A DNA stretch of 64,000 nucleotides, taken from NCBI GenBank assembly GCA_031180725.1, contig JAPSLO010000002.1, positions 372,001-436,000 on the forward strand, written 5' to 3'. The DNA comes from Roseomonas sp. GTDB lineage: Bacteria; Pseudomonadota; Alphaproteobacteria; Acetobacterales; Acetobacteraceae. A model generated the notes under the pieces. That model was given only the letters and a program-made list of their open reading frames with translations. It searched no databases and had not been told where the DNA came from. Below, one piece after another: positions 1-8,089 of this stretch (position 1 is the first letter of the stretch; the number at the start of each line of letters is the position of its first letter). The position numbers and the translations under genes were made by a program.

Positions 1-1042
1 GCAGGTTGGGGAAGCTGCGCAGCAGGTGGTCGCGCAGGATCTCCGCCCGCTTCCAGTTTGGCGCCGCTTCCAGCCCGGCGATCTCCACCTGGCCGGCGCA
101 GCGCAGGCCACGATCAGTCCAGGTGATCGACATCTTGCCGTCGAACGGCATCATCGGCGTGCGCGGGCCGACTGGCGCATCCAGCACCATCGCATGGTAG
201 CCGCGCTCCGTCTCCAGCGGCACATTGGATCCCGCGGCTGCAGCCAGCTTGCGGGAATAGGCGCCGGCGCTGATCACCGCCTTGTCGCAGGCGATCTCGC
301 CCTGCTCGGTCAGCACCGCCTTCAGCTTCCCGCCCTCGATCCGGAAGCCGGTTGCGCGGGCGCGGCGCAGATCGGCGCCCTCCGCCCGCGCCTGGGCGAC
401 CAGCGCGGCGACATAGGCGCCGGGATCGCGGCAATGGCCGCCTTCCTCCACCAGCGCGCCGAAAGTGTAGCGGCGATCAAGCTCCGGCTCGCGCTGGCGC
501 ATCTCGTCGGCATTCAGCTCGACCCATTCGATGCCGACCTTGCGGCGGATGCGCCAGGCCATCGCCTCTGATTCGAACTGCGCGCGGTTTTCATAAGTGT
601 AGATCAGTCCGCGGCGCTCGATCAGATGGCCGACGCCGGCGCGTTCGGCCAGCGCCTTGTGCAGCGCGGGCGCATCCACCAGCAGGCTGCGCAGCACGCG
701 CGCCGTGCGCTCCACCTTCGCTTCCGTCCAGCCCGCCAGCAGGTAGCGCAACAGCCAGGGCGCCACGCGCGGAAAGTAGGACCAGCGGATGGCCAGCGGC
801 CCCAGCGGATCCATCAGGAAGTTCGGGATCTTCTTCCAAAGCCCCGGCACGGAAGGCGGGATGACCGACATCGGGCTCAACCAGCACCCATTGCCGTAGC
901 TCGCAGCCTGCTCGCCGCCCGGCTCGCCGGGCTCCAGGATGGTCAAACGGAAGCCGGCCGAAAGCGCCTCCAGCGCGCTGGCGGCGCCGACCATGCCGGC
1001 ACCGATCACCACCACATGGCGGCTTCCCTGCTCAGCAGTCAC
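1..1042 (-). CDS. FAD-dependent D-amino-acid dehydrogenase/oxidase-like (DAO family), 3' end cut by window
   Basis: An oxidoreductase of the DAO fold, expected to oxidise an amino acid or other amine with FAD. The start is a GTG whose last bases overlap the TGA of the upstream gene (GTGA overlap), so the two are probably translationally coupled. Just after the start comes a dinucleotide-binding motif, VVVIGAGMVGAASALEA, which defines the FAD-binding Rossmann fold. The central part (GALVEEGGHCRDPGAYVAAL) is typical of DadA/glycine oxidase-like proteins. About 347 residues are visible and the C-terminus lies outside the window. The substrate cannot be read from sequence. The HpxZ/AtzH-like partner upstream suggests a nitrogen-compound pathway, but that is inference. 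Confidence 0.75.
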   Translation of the reverse strand, partial: MTAEQGSRHVVVIGAGMVGAASALEALSAGFRLTILEPGEPGGEQAASYGNGCWLSPMSVIPPSVPGLWKKIPNFLMDPLGPLAIRWSYFPRVAPWLLRYLLAGWTEAKVERTARVLRSLLVDAPALHKALAERAGVGHLIERRGLIYTYENRAQFESEAMAWRIRRKVGIEWVELNADEMRQREPELDRRYTFGALVEEGGHCRDPGAYVAALVAQARAEGADLRRARATGFRIEGGKLKAVLTEQGEIACDKAVISAGAYSRKLAAAAGSNVPLETERGYHAMVLDAPVGPRTPMMPFDGKMSITWTDRGLRCAGQVEIAGLEAAPNWKRAEILRDHLLRSFPNL

Positions 1043-1440
1043 TGTCGCATCTCCCGTCCCGGATCGGTGCCGGCCAGCAGGGATACATGCGCCGACACCA
1101 CGCGCCAGCCCTCCGGCAACCGTGCCATGATCTTCGTCTCGCGCCCGATCAGCCCGGTGCCGACGCGTTCGTATTCCAGATGCGTCGCTGCGAAATCCCG
1201 GCCGAAGGCGACGATGTGCACCTTCCGCTGGATCCGCTGGGCATAGCCCTTCACGCTGGCGCGGAAGGCGCGGATTGCCTCATGCCCGTACAGGACCTCT
1301 GTGATGCCGAAGCGCACGGTGCGCGGATCGGCCCAGAAGATGGCATCCAGCTCCTCGGTGCGGTTGGCCATCAGCGCCGCCTCGTAGCGGTCGAAGACGG
1401 CGCGCACCTCGGCCAGCACGGACGGATTGTCCAACTCCAC
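1039..1440 (-). CDS. HpxZ/AtzH-like NTF2-fold protein
   Basis: A 133-residue protein of the SnoaL/NTF2 fold, resembling HpxZ of oxalurate catabolism and AtzH of the cyanurate pathway. The body from LDNPSVLAEVRAVFDRYEAAL through ADPRTVRFG to the C-terminal strand VVSAHVSLL follows that family. The GTG start at 1440 gives the family's normal length and has a purine-rich GGGGG stretch upstream; the longer open frame upstream runs antisense through the next gene. In known operons these proteins accompany an amidase, which is not in this window. Here it is coupled to a DAO-family oxidoreductase instead. Its role is probably an accessory or small hydrolase one, and the exact reaction is unknown. 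Confidence 0.7.
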   Translation of the reverse strand: MELDNPSVLAEVRAVFDRYEAALMANRTEELDAIFWADPRTVRFGITEVLYGHEAIRAFRASVKGYAQRIQRKVHIVAFGRDFAATHLEYERVGTGLIGRETKIMARLPEGWRVVSAHVSLLAGTDPGREMRQ

Positions 1441-1537
1441 CCGAAATCCCCCCTGGGCTGTGGCGCCGCACACTGCCCCGCCAAGGCGCTGCCGCAAAGA
1501 GTGCACACCCTGTCCTGTCGCTGCTAACCAGGGAGCG

Positions 1538-2134
1538 ATGCGGCGCCTGATACCCCTGCTTCTGCTGCCTCTGCTGACCGGCCCGGTGCTGGCGCAGACG
1601 GCCGGGCTGAAGCCATCTCCCGCGGCCTTGCATCCGGGCAGCCTGCCCGGCCCGGCCTGTGTACCCGTCCATCGCCAAGCGCTGGAGGCAGCGATGGCCG
1701 AAGCCCGGCCACGGCTTGTGGAGGCCATTGCCTTCCTGCGCGCCCGCCCCGACCACCCGCATGTCCAGCGCTGGTTCGGCACCGCCCCGCGGCGCGATAT
1801 CCTGGCGCGTTTCGCGCGCATCGCCGCCCGGCTGGGGACGCTGGAAGGGCTCAAGCTGGCCTGCAACGACAGGCGCGAATGCGGCCCCGCCTTCGCCTAC
1901 ACGGTGCGGCAGGCCAACCTGCTCGGGCTCTGCCCGCGCTTTTTCGGCGCCCGCGCCGAGGGCTACGATTCACGCTGGGGCGTGCTGATCCATGAGGCGT
2001 CGCACCTGGCGGCAGGCACTTCCGACCACGCCTATGGCCGCAACAGCGCGGCCCACTTGGCCAGGGTCGACCCGGCTCGCGCCGCCAGCAACGCCGACAA
2101 TTACGAATACTTCGTCGAGACCCTGCCGCGCTGA
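1538..2134 (+). CDS. Secreted M35-like (deuterolysin/LysMEP) zinc metallopeptidase
   Basis: A 198-residue exported protein. Residues 1-20 form a signal peptide (MRR, leucine-rich core, ending VLAQ). The active site is HEASH at residues 152-156, followed by GTSDHAYG (160-167). HExxH plus a downstream aspartate (D163) is the aspzincin arrangement of M35 peptidases. Four cysteines (41, 109, 115, 132) could form disulfides. The ATG at 1538 is preceded by GGGAG and places the signal peptide at the N-terminus; the in-frame ATG at 1427 would bury it. It diverges from the HpxZ-like gene. The likely role is periplasmic or extracellular proteolysis, and the substrate is unknown. Confidence 0.7.
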   Translation: MRRLIPLLLLPLLTGPVLAQTAGLKPSPAALHPGSLPGPACVPVHRQALEAAMAEARPRLVEAIAFLRARPDHPHVQRWFGTAPRRDILARFARIAARLGTLEGLKLACNDRRECGPAFAYTVRQANLLGLCPRFFGARAEGYDSRWGVLIHEASHLAAGTSDHAYGRNSAAHLARVDPARAASNADNYEYFVETLPR

Positions 2135-2196
2135 AGCAGATCGTGTCCTGCGTGCCGCAGTGGGTGTGGATCCGCCACGGTTTCGCCTTTTTCCCG

Positions 2197-2226
2197 TTCA
2201 CGCAGACGCGAGGTGTGAGATATACA
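2197..2226 (+). promoter_or_regulatory. Candidate sigma-70 promoter of the GH1 gene
   Basis: TTCACG at 2197-2202 and TATACA at 2221-2226 are separated by 18 bases, and the spacer is unusually AT-rich near the -10. It lies about 70 bases upstream of the glycosidase start. This is pattern matching only. Confidence 0.3.
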
Positions 2227-2297
2227 ATAGTCCGTGAGCGCCGGCCGGGGGGGAATCCGGGTGGGTGCCACCCGATGCGCGAACCCAGGAGCTACCG

Positions 2298-3575
2298 ATG
2301 CTCGACGCCGTCCTGCCTTCCGGCCTGTCCGCCGACGAAAGCGCCAGCCCGCTGGCGCCCAATCCGGGCTTCCTCTTCGCTACCGGGATCGAGAACAGCG
2401 CGCCGACCATCCAGGGCGGGCGTATCCGTCGCGACCAGATGGCCGAATGTGGCCACTACAACCGCTGGCGGGAAGACCTGGCCCTGGTGAAGGAGCTGGG
2501 CTGTGACGCGCTGCGTTACGGCCCGCAGTTGCACACCACGCTGCGCGGCCCCGGCCGACATGACTGGGAATTCGCCGACATGGCCTTCGCCGAGGTGCGG
2601 CGCCTGGGCATCCGTCCCATCGTGGATCTCTGCCATTTCGGCGTGCCGGACTGGATCGGCGACTTCCAGAACCCCGACTTCCCCGAGATCTTCGCCGACT
2701 ACGCCCGCGCCTTCGCCCTGCGCTTCCCCTGGGTGCAGCTCTACACCCCGGTGAACGAAATGTTCATCACCGCGGTCTTCAGCGCCAAATACGGCTGGTG
2801 GAACGAGCAGCGCCACGACGACCGCAGCTATGTCACCGCCATCCGCAACATCGTTCGTGCCAATGTGCTGGCGATGCGGGAGATCGTCCAGGTCCGTCCC
2901 GATGCCATCTTCATTCAATCCGAGAGCACCGAGGCCTTTCACGCCGAGTGCCCCGCCTCCCTGCCGCATGCCGAGTTCCGCAACGCGGAGCGCTTCCTGA
3001 CGCTGGACCTGAACTACGGCCGCCGCGTGGACAGCGCGATGTACGAGTTCCTGATGGACAACGGCATGACCCGCGCCGACTACCACTTCTTCCTGCGCGA
3101 GGCGCCGGCCTTGAAGCGGCATTGCGTGATGGGCAATGACTGGTACCAGACCAATGAGCACCTGCTGAACGCCGAAGGCCATGGCCGCTGGGCCGGCGAG
3201 GTCTTCGGCTACGACACCGTCACCCGCGACTACCACGCCCGCTACGGCCTGCCGGTGATGCACACCGAGACCAATATCGACGAAGGCCCGCATGGCGATG
3301 AGGCCGAGCGCTGGTTGTGGAAGCAGTGGAGCGGCATCCTGCGCCTGCGCCGGGATGGCGTGCCGATGCTGGGCTTCACCTGGTATTCGCTGACCGACCA
3401 GATCGACTGGACCCATGCGCTGCGTGAACAGCGCGGCGACATCAATCCGCGTGGTCTCTACGACCTGGACCGCAAGCCGCGCCGTGTGGGTCTGGCCTAC
3501 AGGCGCCTGATCGAAAGCTGGCGCAAGGTGCTGCCGGCGCAGAGCTGGTGCCTGCAGGTGCCGCTGGCGGCCTGA
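2298..3575 (+). CDS. GH1-like glycoside hydrolase
   Basis: A 425-residue cytoplasmic protein with no signal peptide, related to glycoside hydrolase family 1. The expected acid/base glutamate is in TPVNEMF (E154) and the nucleophile glutamate in MHTETNID (E324). The substrate-site tryptophan segment FTWYSLTDQIDW is at 360-371. The classical NEP motif is NEM here, as in short GH1-like domains that are sometimes fused to sugar-nucleotide reductases. The ATG at 2298 follows AGGAG with good spacing and is preferred over the ATG at 2265. No sugar transporter or regulator sits beside it, so the glycoside it acts on is unknown. Confidence 0.75.
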   Translation: MLDAVLPSGLSADESASPLAPNPGFLFATGIENSAPTIQGGRIRRDQMAECGHYNRWREDLALVKELGCDALRYGPQLHTTLRGPGRHDWEFADMAFAEVRRLGIRPIVDLCHFGVPDWIGDFQNPDFPEIFADYARAFALRFPWVQLYTPVNEMFITAVFSAKYGWWNEQRHDDRSYVTAIRNIVRANVLAMREIVQVRPDAIFIQSESTEAFHAECPASLPHAEFRNAERFLTLDLNYGRRVDSAMYEFLMDNGMTRADYHFFLREAPALKRHCVMGNDWYQTNEHLLNAEGHGRWAGEVFGYDTVTRDYHARYGLPVMHTETNIDEGPHGDEAERWLWKQWSGILRLRRDGVPMLGFTWYSLTDQIDWTHALREQRGDINPRGLYDLDRKPRRVGLAYRRLIESWRKVLPAQSWCLQVPLAA

Positions 3576-3907
3576 CAGGGCGCCGGCTGGCGATCGCCCG
3601 CTCCGGCAGGAATGCCGGGGCTGGCGTCGCCAAGAAGCGGAACATGGTCCGCCGGCGGACTGGGCGCCCGGCATGCCACGGCGCCGACGCGATCAGTGCG
3701 GCCCGTTGCAGAGGCATGCGGGATTCCCGCAACGCAGGCAAGTCATCCTTGTCCTAGGCCGGCAGGCGGCGCGCGGTGCAATGGCTGAAGGCCCGGCTGC
3801 CCGCTGCCGCACTGACTGCGCCGCTCGCCCGCGCCTCAAGCTCTCATCTCGAAGTTGAGATTGCCGCCTGGATTGACACCGGTGCGCCCGGCGCGCTTTC
3901 GACTTGT
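3576..3907. other. Gene-poor spacer with a perfect 15-bp palindrome
   Basis: No convincing gene is visible in these 332 bases. The spacer contains the perfect palindrome TGCGGGATTCCCGCA at 3717-3731, which could be an operator or a short hairpin. A stretch near 3840-3900 is less GC-rich than its surroundings and carries TTGACA without a good -10 at the right distance. The spacer precedes the orphan antitoxin-like gene and may be a remnant of acquired DNA. Confidence 0.4.
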
Positions 3908-4105
3908 ATGCCCCTCCGGAAGACCCGTAACGCCTCCAACACGCCTGAGCTCGTGGCCTTCGTCCATGACCGCCTCGCCTCCGGGCGCGACCGCTGTGCG
4001 AGCGAGGTGATGCGCGCCGCCCTGCGCCTTCCGGAGGAGGAGCTCCCCAGGGCCTCGCCGGCCGAGCAGGCGGGAACGCCGCGAGAGGCGCCGGGACGTG
4101 CCTGA
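3908..4105 (+). CDS. Orphan ParD-like antitoxin, probably remnant
   Basis: Sixty-five residues. The middle, TPELVAFVHDRLASGR followed by ASEVMRAALRLPEEE, matches the ribbon-helix-helix core of ParD-family antitoxins. ParD normally has about 80 residues with the toxin gene parE overlapping its 3' end. Here the overlapping downstream frame is a histidine kinase, not ParE, and no ParE-like frame is visible nearby. Several positions look degraded: a proline in the usual RLLEEE run, and a C-terminus rich in P, A and E. It may be a decayed antitoxin, or a small DNA-binding protein co-opted to regulate the kinase gene. Confidence 0.55.
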   Translation: MPLRKTRNASNTPELVAFVHDRLASGRDRCASEVMRAALRLPEEELPRASPAEQAGTPREAPGRA

Positions 4106-6161
4106 TAATCACGCGCCGGACTTCATCCGCGCCTCGGGAGAGATGAGCGGGCGCGTGCGGGCGCATGACTGGGCGGCGACGCCGCTTGGCCCCATCGAGG
4201 GCTGGCCACAGAGCCTGCGGACCGTCGTCAGCCTCATGCTCGAGGCGCGCCAGCCGATCTACGTCGCCTGGGGCCCGGAGCTGACCTCGCTCTACAACGA
4301 CGGCTACATCCCGATCCTCGGCGCCAAGCACCCGGCGGGCCTCGGCAAGCCTTTTGCGGAGGTGTTCGCGGAAATCTGGGACGAGTACCGCCCCGTGGCC
4401 GAGGCGACCATGGCTGGCCAGGCCCAGCACTTCGTGGACCAGCCCGTGCCCCTTCTCGGCCGCCCCGGCCGACCGATGAGCTGGTTCACCTTTTCCTGGA
4501 CGCCACTGCGCGACGAGGCGGGCGCCGTTGCCGGCTTCTTCTGCGTGGCGAGCGAGGCCAGCGAAAAGGCACTTGCCGAGAAGGCGCTCGCCGAGCAGGC
4601 GCTCCGCACACGGAGCGAGCAGGATCTGCACCGCAGCCGCTCCGAGGCGGACCGCCAGCGGCGCCTCTACGAGGCCATCCTGAGCAACACCCCGGACCTC
4701 GCCTACGTCTTCAATCTCGACCACCGCTTCATCTACGCCAATGAGGGCCTTCTCCGGATGTGGGGCCGAAGTTGGGATGAGGCGATCGGCAAGACCTGTC
4801 TCGAACTCGGCTATCCCGATTGGCACGCCGCCATGCACGACCGCGAGATCGAGCAGGTGGTCGCGACCAGGAAGCCGATCCGGGGGCAGGTTCCCTTCAC
4901 TGGAACTTTCGGCCGCCGGATCTACGACTACATCTTCGTGCCGGTGATTGCCGCCGACGGCCGGGTCGAGGCGGTTGCCGGCACCACGCGCGACGTGACC
5001 GAGCAGATGGAGACCGAGGCGGCGCTGCGCGAGAGCGAGGCGCGACTGGCCGCGGCCTTGTCGGCCGCCAAGATGGTCGCGTGGCGCTGGGATCCCGCGG
5101 AGGACCGTATCGCATTCACCGGGCGGGCGGCCGAGGTATTCGGGCTGCCCGCGGGCGCCACCATCACAAGCAGCATCGAGACCCTGGCCCTGCTGCACCC
5201 CGAGGACAGGGAACGGCGCCGCGCCCTGCTGCGCGACGCGGCCGAGCGCGGCGCCGCATGGCAAACGGAGTTTCGCATCATCCGCCCATGCGACGGGAAG
5301 TTGGCCTGGCTTGAGGAACGAGCCACCGCCGAGCGCGATCCGGCCACGGGCGAGCTGCGGATGACCGGGCTGCTCTGGGACGCCACCGAGCGCAAGGAGG
5401 CCGAGGAACGGCAGATGCTGCTGTCCCGCGAGGTGGACCATCGGGCCAAGAACGCGCTGGCCGTGGTGCAGTCGGCCCTCCGGCTGACGCAGGCACCGGA
5501 CCTGCCGGCCTATGTGCGGGCGGTGACAGGTCGTATCTCGGCCCTGGCGCGGGTGCAGACCCTGCTGGCCGAGGATCGCTGGCAGGGCGCTGATCTGCGC
5601 GTGCTGCTCGAAGGCGAGCTGGCCCCCTTCATCGGTGCGCATCAACATGTGCGTCTCGAGGGCCCGCAGGTGACCTTGCCAGCCTACGCGGCGCAGCCGC
5701 TGGCCATGATCTTCCACGAACTCGCCACCAACGCGGTGAAATATGGCGCGCTCTCGGTGCCGGGCGGCCTGGTGACGGTGAGCTGGAGACCGGAAGGCGA
5801 ACCGCCGGGGAGCCTGTGGCTGCGCTGGGCCGAGACGGGCGGGCCGCCGCTCATGGCCGCGCCGGGGCGGCAGGGCTTTGGCACCCGCGTGCTGGAAGGC
5901 ACGGTGAAACGCCAACTCGGCGGCCGGGTGGCGCTCACCTGGCGCGCAACGGGACTCGTCTGCGAGATGACGCTGCCACTCCGACGCGGCCCGGACTGGA
6001 CGGGCGCGCCATGGCGCGATCCGGAGCGCCTGGCCGGCGAGATCGATGGACGCCGGGGCGCTGGAGCATTTTCAGGTCGGTCGGAATCACCTGACCACCC
6101 GGACAATGCCGCCGAACAGGAAGCTGGAACGATTGCTGTGGGCCAGCGGAAACCGTTCTAG
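4098..6161 (+). CDS. HWE-family PAS sensor histidine kinase
   Basis: A 687-residue soluble sensor kinase with no membrane segments. The N-terminal sensory domain (residues about 5-155) is followed by a coiled linker rich in ALAEKALAEQAL. Two PAS domains occupy roughly 190-310 and 315-435. The HWE kinase core begins at REVDHRAKN with phospho-acceptor H448, followed by the N-box HELATNAVKYG and the WAE motif. The GTG start overlaps the ParD-like stop; an ATG at 4143 is an alternative. No response regulator is adjacent. The last 30 or so residues appear to be read-through into an intergenic repeat, and the TAG stop is shared base-for-base with the convergent TRAP gene (CTAG at 6158-6161). Confidence 0.85.
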   Translation: MPDNHAPDFIRASGEMSGRVRAHDWAATPLGPIEGWPQSLRTVVSLMLEARQPIYVAWGPELTSLYNDGYIPILGAKHPAGLGKPFAEVFAEIWDEYRPVAEATMAGQAQHFVDQPVPLLGRPGRPMSWFTFSWTPLRDEAGAVAGFFCVASEASEKALAEKALAEQALRTRSEQDLHRSRSEADRQRRLYEAILSNTPDLAYVFNLDHRFIYANEGLLRMWGRSWDEAIGKTCLELGYPDWHAAMHDREIEQVVATRKPIRGQVPFTGTFGRRIYDYIFVPVIAADGRVEAVAGTTRDVTEQMETEAALRESEARLAAALSAAKMVAWRWDPAEDRIAFTGRAAEVFGLPAGATITSSIETLALLHPEDRERRRALLRDAAERGAAWQTEFRIIRPCDGKLAWLEERATAERDPATGELRMTGLLWDATERKEAEERQMLLSREVDHRAKNALAVVQSALRLTQAPDLPAYVRAVTGRISALARVQTLLAEDRWQGADLRVLLEGELAPFIGAHQHVRLEGPQVTLPAYAAQPLAMIFHELATNAVKYGALSVPGGLVTVSWRPEGEPPGSLWLRWAETGGPPLMAAPGRQGFGTRVLEGTVKRQLGGRVALTWRATGLVCEMTLPLRRGPDWTGAPWRDPERLAGEIDGRRGAGAFSGRSESPDHPDNAAEQEAGTIAVGQRKPF

Positions 6162-6178
6162 CCTGGTGCCGCATCCGC
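6063..6178. repeat. Structured intergenic-type repeat (copy 1), partly inside the kinase 3' end
   Basis: This segment has inverted arms TCAGGT/ACCTGA (6075-6097) and GGAACG/CGTTCT near 6127-6159. It contains AGCGGAAACCGTTCTAGCC followed by TGGTGCC, closely resembling the element at 48837-48882. Such GGAAACCG elements are common dispersed intergenic repeats in alphaproteobacteria. Here it supplies the C-terminal tail and stop codon of the kinase gene. Confidence 0.5.
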
Positions 6179-8062
6179 GGTGCGCCGACCGGCCAGCCAT
6201 TGCAACAGCGCGACGCCGCCCAGCAGCCCCAAGCCGATCGCCAGCCGCACGCCATCGTTCAGCATATGTGCAAAGGCCGCCGCCAGCCCCGCAACGGCCA
6301 TGGCGATGCGCAGCACCCGGCCGGTGGGGGCCAGCAGGTAGCCGGCATAGCTGGCGGTGATCAGCGTCAGCGCCGCCACCTGGATGGTGGTGGCGAGCAG
6401 GATCTCCCAAAGCCCGCCGCGCAGCATGATGCCGGGGTCGTAGATGAAGGCGAAACCCACCGTGAAGCCGGCGATGCCGAAGCGCGTGGCATGCACGCTG
6501 GTGATGGTGGGGCTCGCCTTGGCGATGGCGGCGGCGGCGAAGGCGGCCGCGGCCACCGGCGGCGTGGCATCGGCGATCACCGCGAAGTAGAAGGTGAAGA
6601 GGTGCGCCTGCAGCATGTCCACGCCCAGGTCCCGCCCCAGTTCCAGCACCTGCGGCACGCCGATGGCGGCGGCGATGATGTAGCTGGGCGTGGTCGGGAT
6701 GCCGAGGCCGAGCACCAGCACCGTCAGCGCCAGCAACACCAGAAGCAGGCCCAGATGCCCGCCGGCCACTTCCTTGATGATGCCGCCGAAAGCCACGACC
6801 ATGCCGGTGGCCGTCAGCGCTGAGACGACGATGCCTGCCCCGGCGATGGAAACAGCCAGCGGCGCCATGGTGAGCCCCGCCTGCGCCAGGCTGTCCAGGA
6901 TGCCGAAGACCGACATGCGGGTGCGCATGCGCAGCATAGAGATCGCGACCATCGCGACCGTCGCGCAGAAGGCGGCGAAGTTGCCGGACCAGCGCTCCAT
7001 CATCAGCCAGACCAGCACGGCGATGGGCAGCGCCAGATGCGCATCCGCCAGCACCTCGCGCCAGGCCGGGATGTCCTTCAGCGGCATGGCGGACAGGCCG
7101 AGCTTCTTCGCCTCGAAATGCACGGCGGCAAGGATGGCGAAGTAGTAGAGCACGGCACCGATGGCGGCGGCGACGACGATGTCGCCATAGGGAATGTTGG
7201 TGATCTCCGCCATGACGAAGGCGGCGGCGCCCATCACGGGCGGCATCAGCGCGCCGCCGACACTGGCCGCGCTTTCGATTCCGCCGGCGACGCTGGGGCG
7301 GTAGCCCACGCGCACCATCAGCGGGATGGTCATGGCGCCGGTGGTGATGACGTTGGAGACGCTGCTGCCGCTCATCGTGCCGAACAGGCCGGAGGTGATC
7401 ACCGCCACCTTCGCCGGTCCGCCCGTGTAGCGCCCGGCCACCGCCGCGCCGAGATTCGAGAACAGCCGCCCCGTGCCGCTGCCCTGCATGAAGGCGCCGA
7501 ACAGGATGAAGACGGCGATCGTGGTGGCGACGATGCCGGTCAGCGGCCCATAGACGCCGCCCGCGGTGGGCACCAGCCAGGAGGCCTCCACGATCTCCGC
7601 CAGGGAGAAGGGACGTGCGTTGAACACGCCAGGGATCAGGTATCCCCACTGCATGTACGCCAGGCTGAAGGCCACCATCCAGGCCAGGCCGGGCTCCACC
7701 GCGCGGCGGATCGCCTCCAACAGTGTGACGATGGCGATGATGCCCATCACCATCATCTCGGTGGTGAAGGGATCCACATATTCCATACGGTCCGCCACAG
7801 CCATCCAGTTCCACATCACCCAGGCATGGGGCGCGGCGGAGCCGGCCGCCCAGAGCCAGTCGAGCACCGAGGGTCGGTGCTTCGGCGAACGGGAGGTGGC
7901 GGGGTAGAGCAGGAAGAGCAGCGGCGTGAAGACCAGCAGGTGGAAGCCGCGCATCTGGATCGGCTCGGGGAAGCCGAAGCCGCCGAAATAGAGATGGACC
8001 GCGGCAGCCGCCGCGGCCCATGTCCAGCACACCCACCGCAGCGGGCCGTTCAGTACACGCAA
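6158..8062 (-). CDS. TRAP transporter fused permease (4TM/12TM, DctQM type)
   Basis: A 634-residue inner-membrane permease joining the small (DctQ) and large (DctM) TRAP subunits, with many hydrophobic segments along its whole length. Family motifs visible include FGTMSGSSVSNVITTGAMTI, PPVMGAAAFVMAEI, GLGIPTTPSYIIAA and ADATPPVAAAAFAAAAIAK. These are typical of the fused permeases that pair with TAXI receptors. The partner receptor gene lies immediately upstream (27-base gap), so both form one operon driving sodium- or proton-coupled uptake of an organic acid. It converges on the kinase gene, sharing stop-codon bases. Confidence 0.9.
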   Translation of the reverse strand: MRVLNGPLRWVCWTWAAAAAAVHLYFGGFGFPEPIQMRGFHLLVFTPLLFLLYPATSRSPKHRPSVLDWLWAAGSAAPHAWVMWNWMAVADRMEYVDPFTTEMMVMGIIAIVTLLEAIRRAVEPGLAWMVAFSLAYMQWGYLIPGVFNARPFSLAEIVEASWLVPTAGGVYGPLTGIVATTIAVFILFGAFMQGSGTGRLFSNLGAAVAGRYTGGPAKVAVITSGLFGTMSGSSVSNVITTGAMTIPLMVRVGYRPSVAGGIESAASVGGALMPPVMGAAAFVMAEITNIPYGDIVVAAAIGAVLYYFAILAAVHFEAKKLGLSAMPLKDIPAWREVLADAHLALPIAVLVWLMMERWSGNFAAFCATVAMVAISMLRMRTRMSVFGILDSLAQAGLTMAPLAVSIAGAGIVVSALTATGMVVAFGGIIKEVAGGHLGLLLVLLALTVLVLGLGIPTTPSYIIAAAIGVPQVLELGRDLGVDMLQAHLFTFYFAVIADATPPVAAAAFAAAAIAKASPTITSVHATRFGIAGFTVGFAFIYDPGIMLRGGLWEILLATTIQVAALTLITASYAGYLLAPTGRVLRIAMAVAGLAAAFAHMLNDGVRLAIGLGLLGGVALLQWLAGRRTADAAPG

Positions 8063-8089
8063 GAGAAGACCCGCCCCGGCTAAAGGATT

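Noticed and set aside
3776-3907. An N-terminal extension of the ParD-like protein from an ATG at 3776.
   Set aside because: The extra 44 residues have no resemblance to the family, while the ATG at 3908 gives the expected N-terminus close to the ribbon-helix-helix core.
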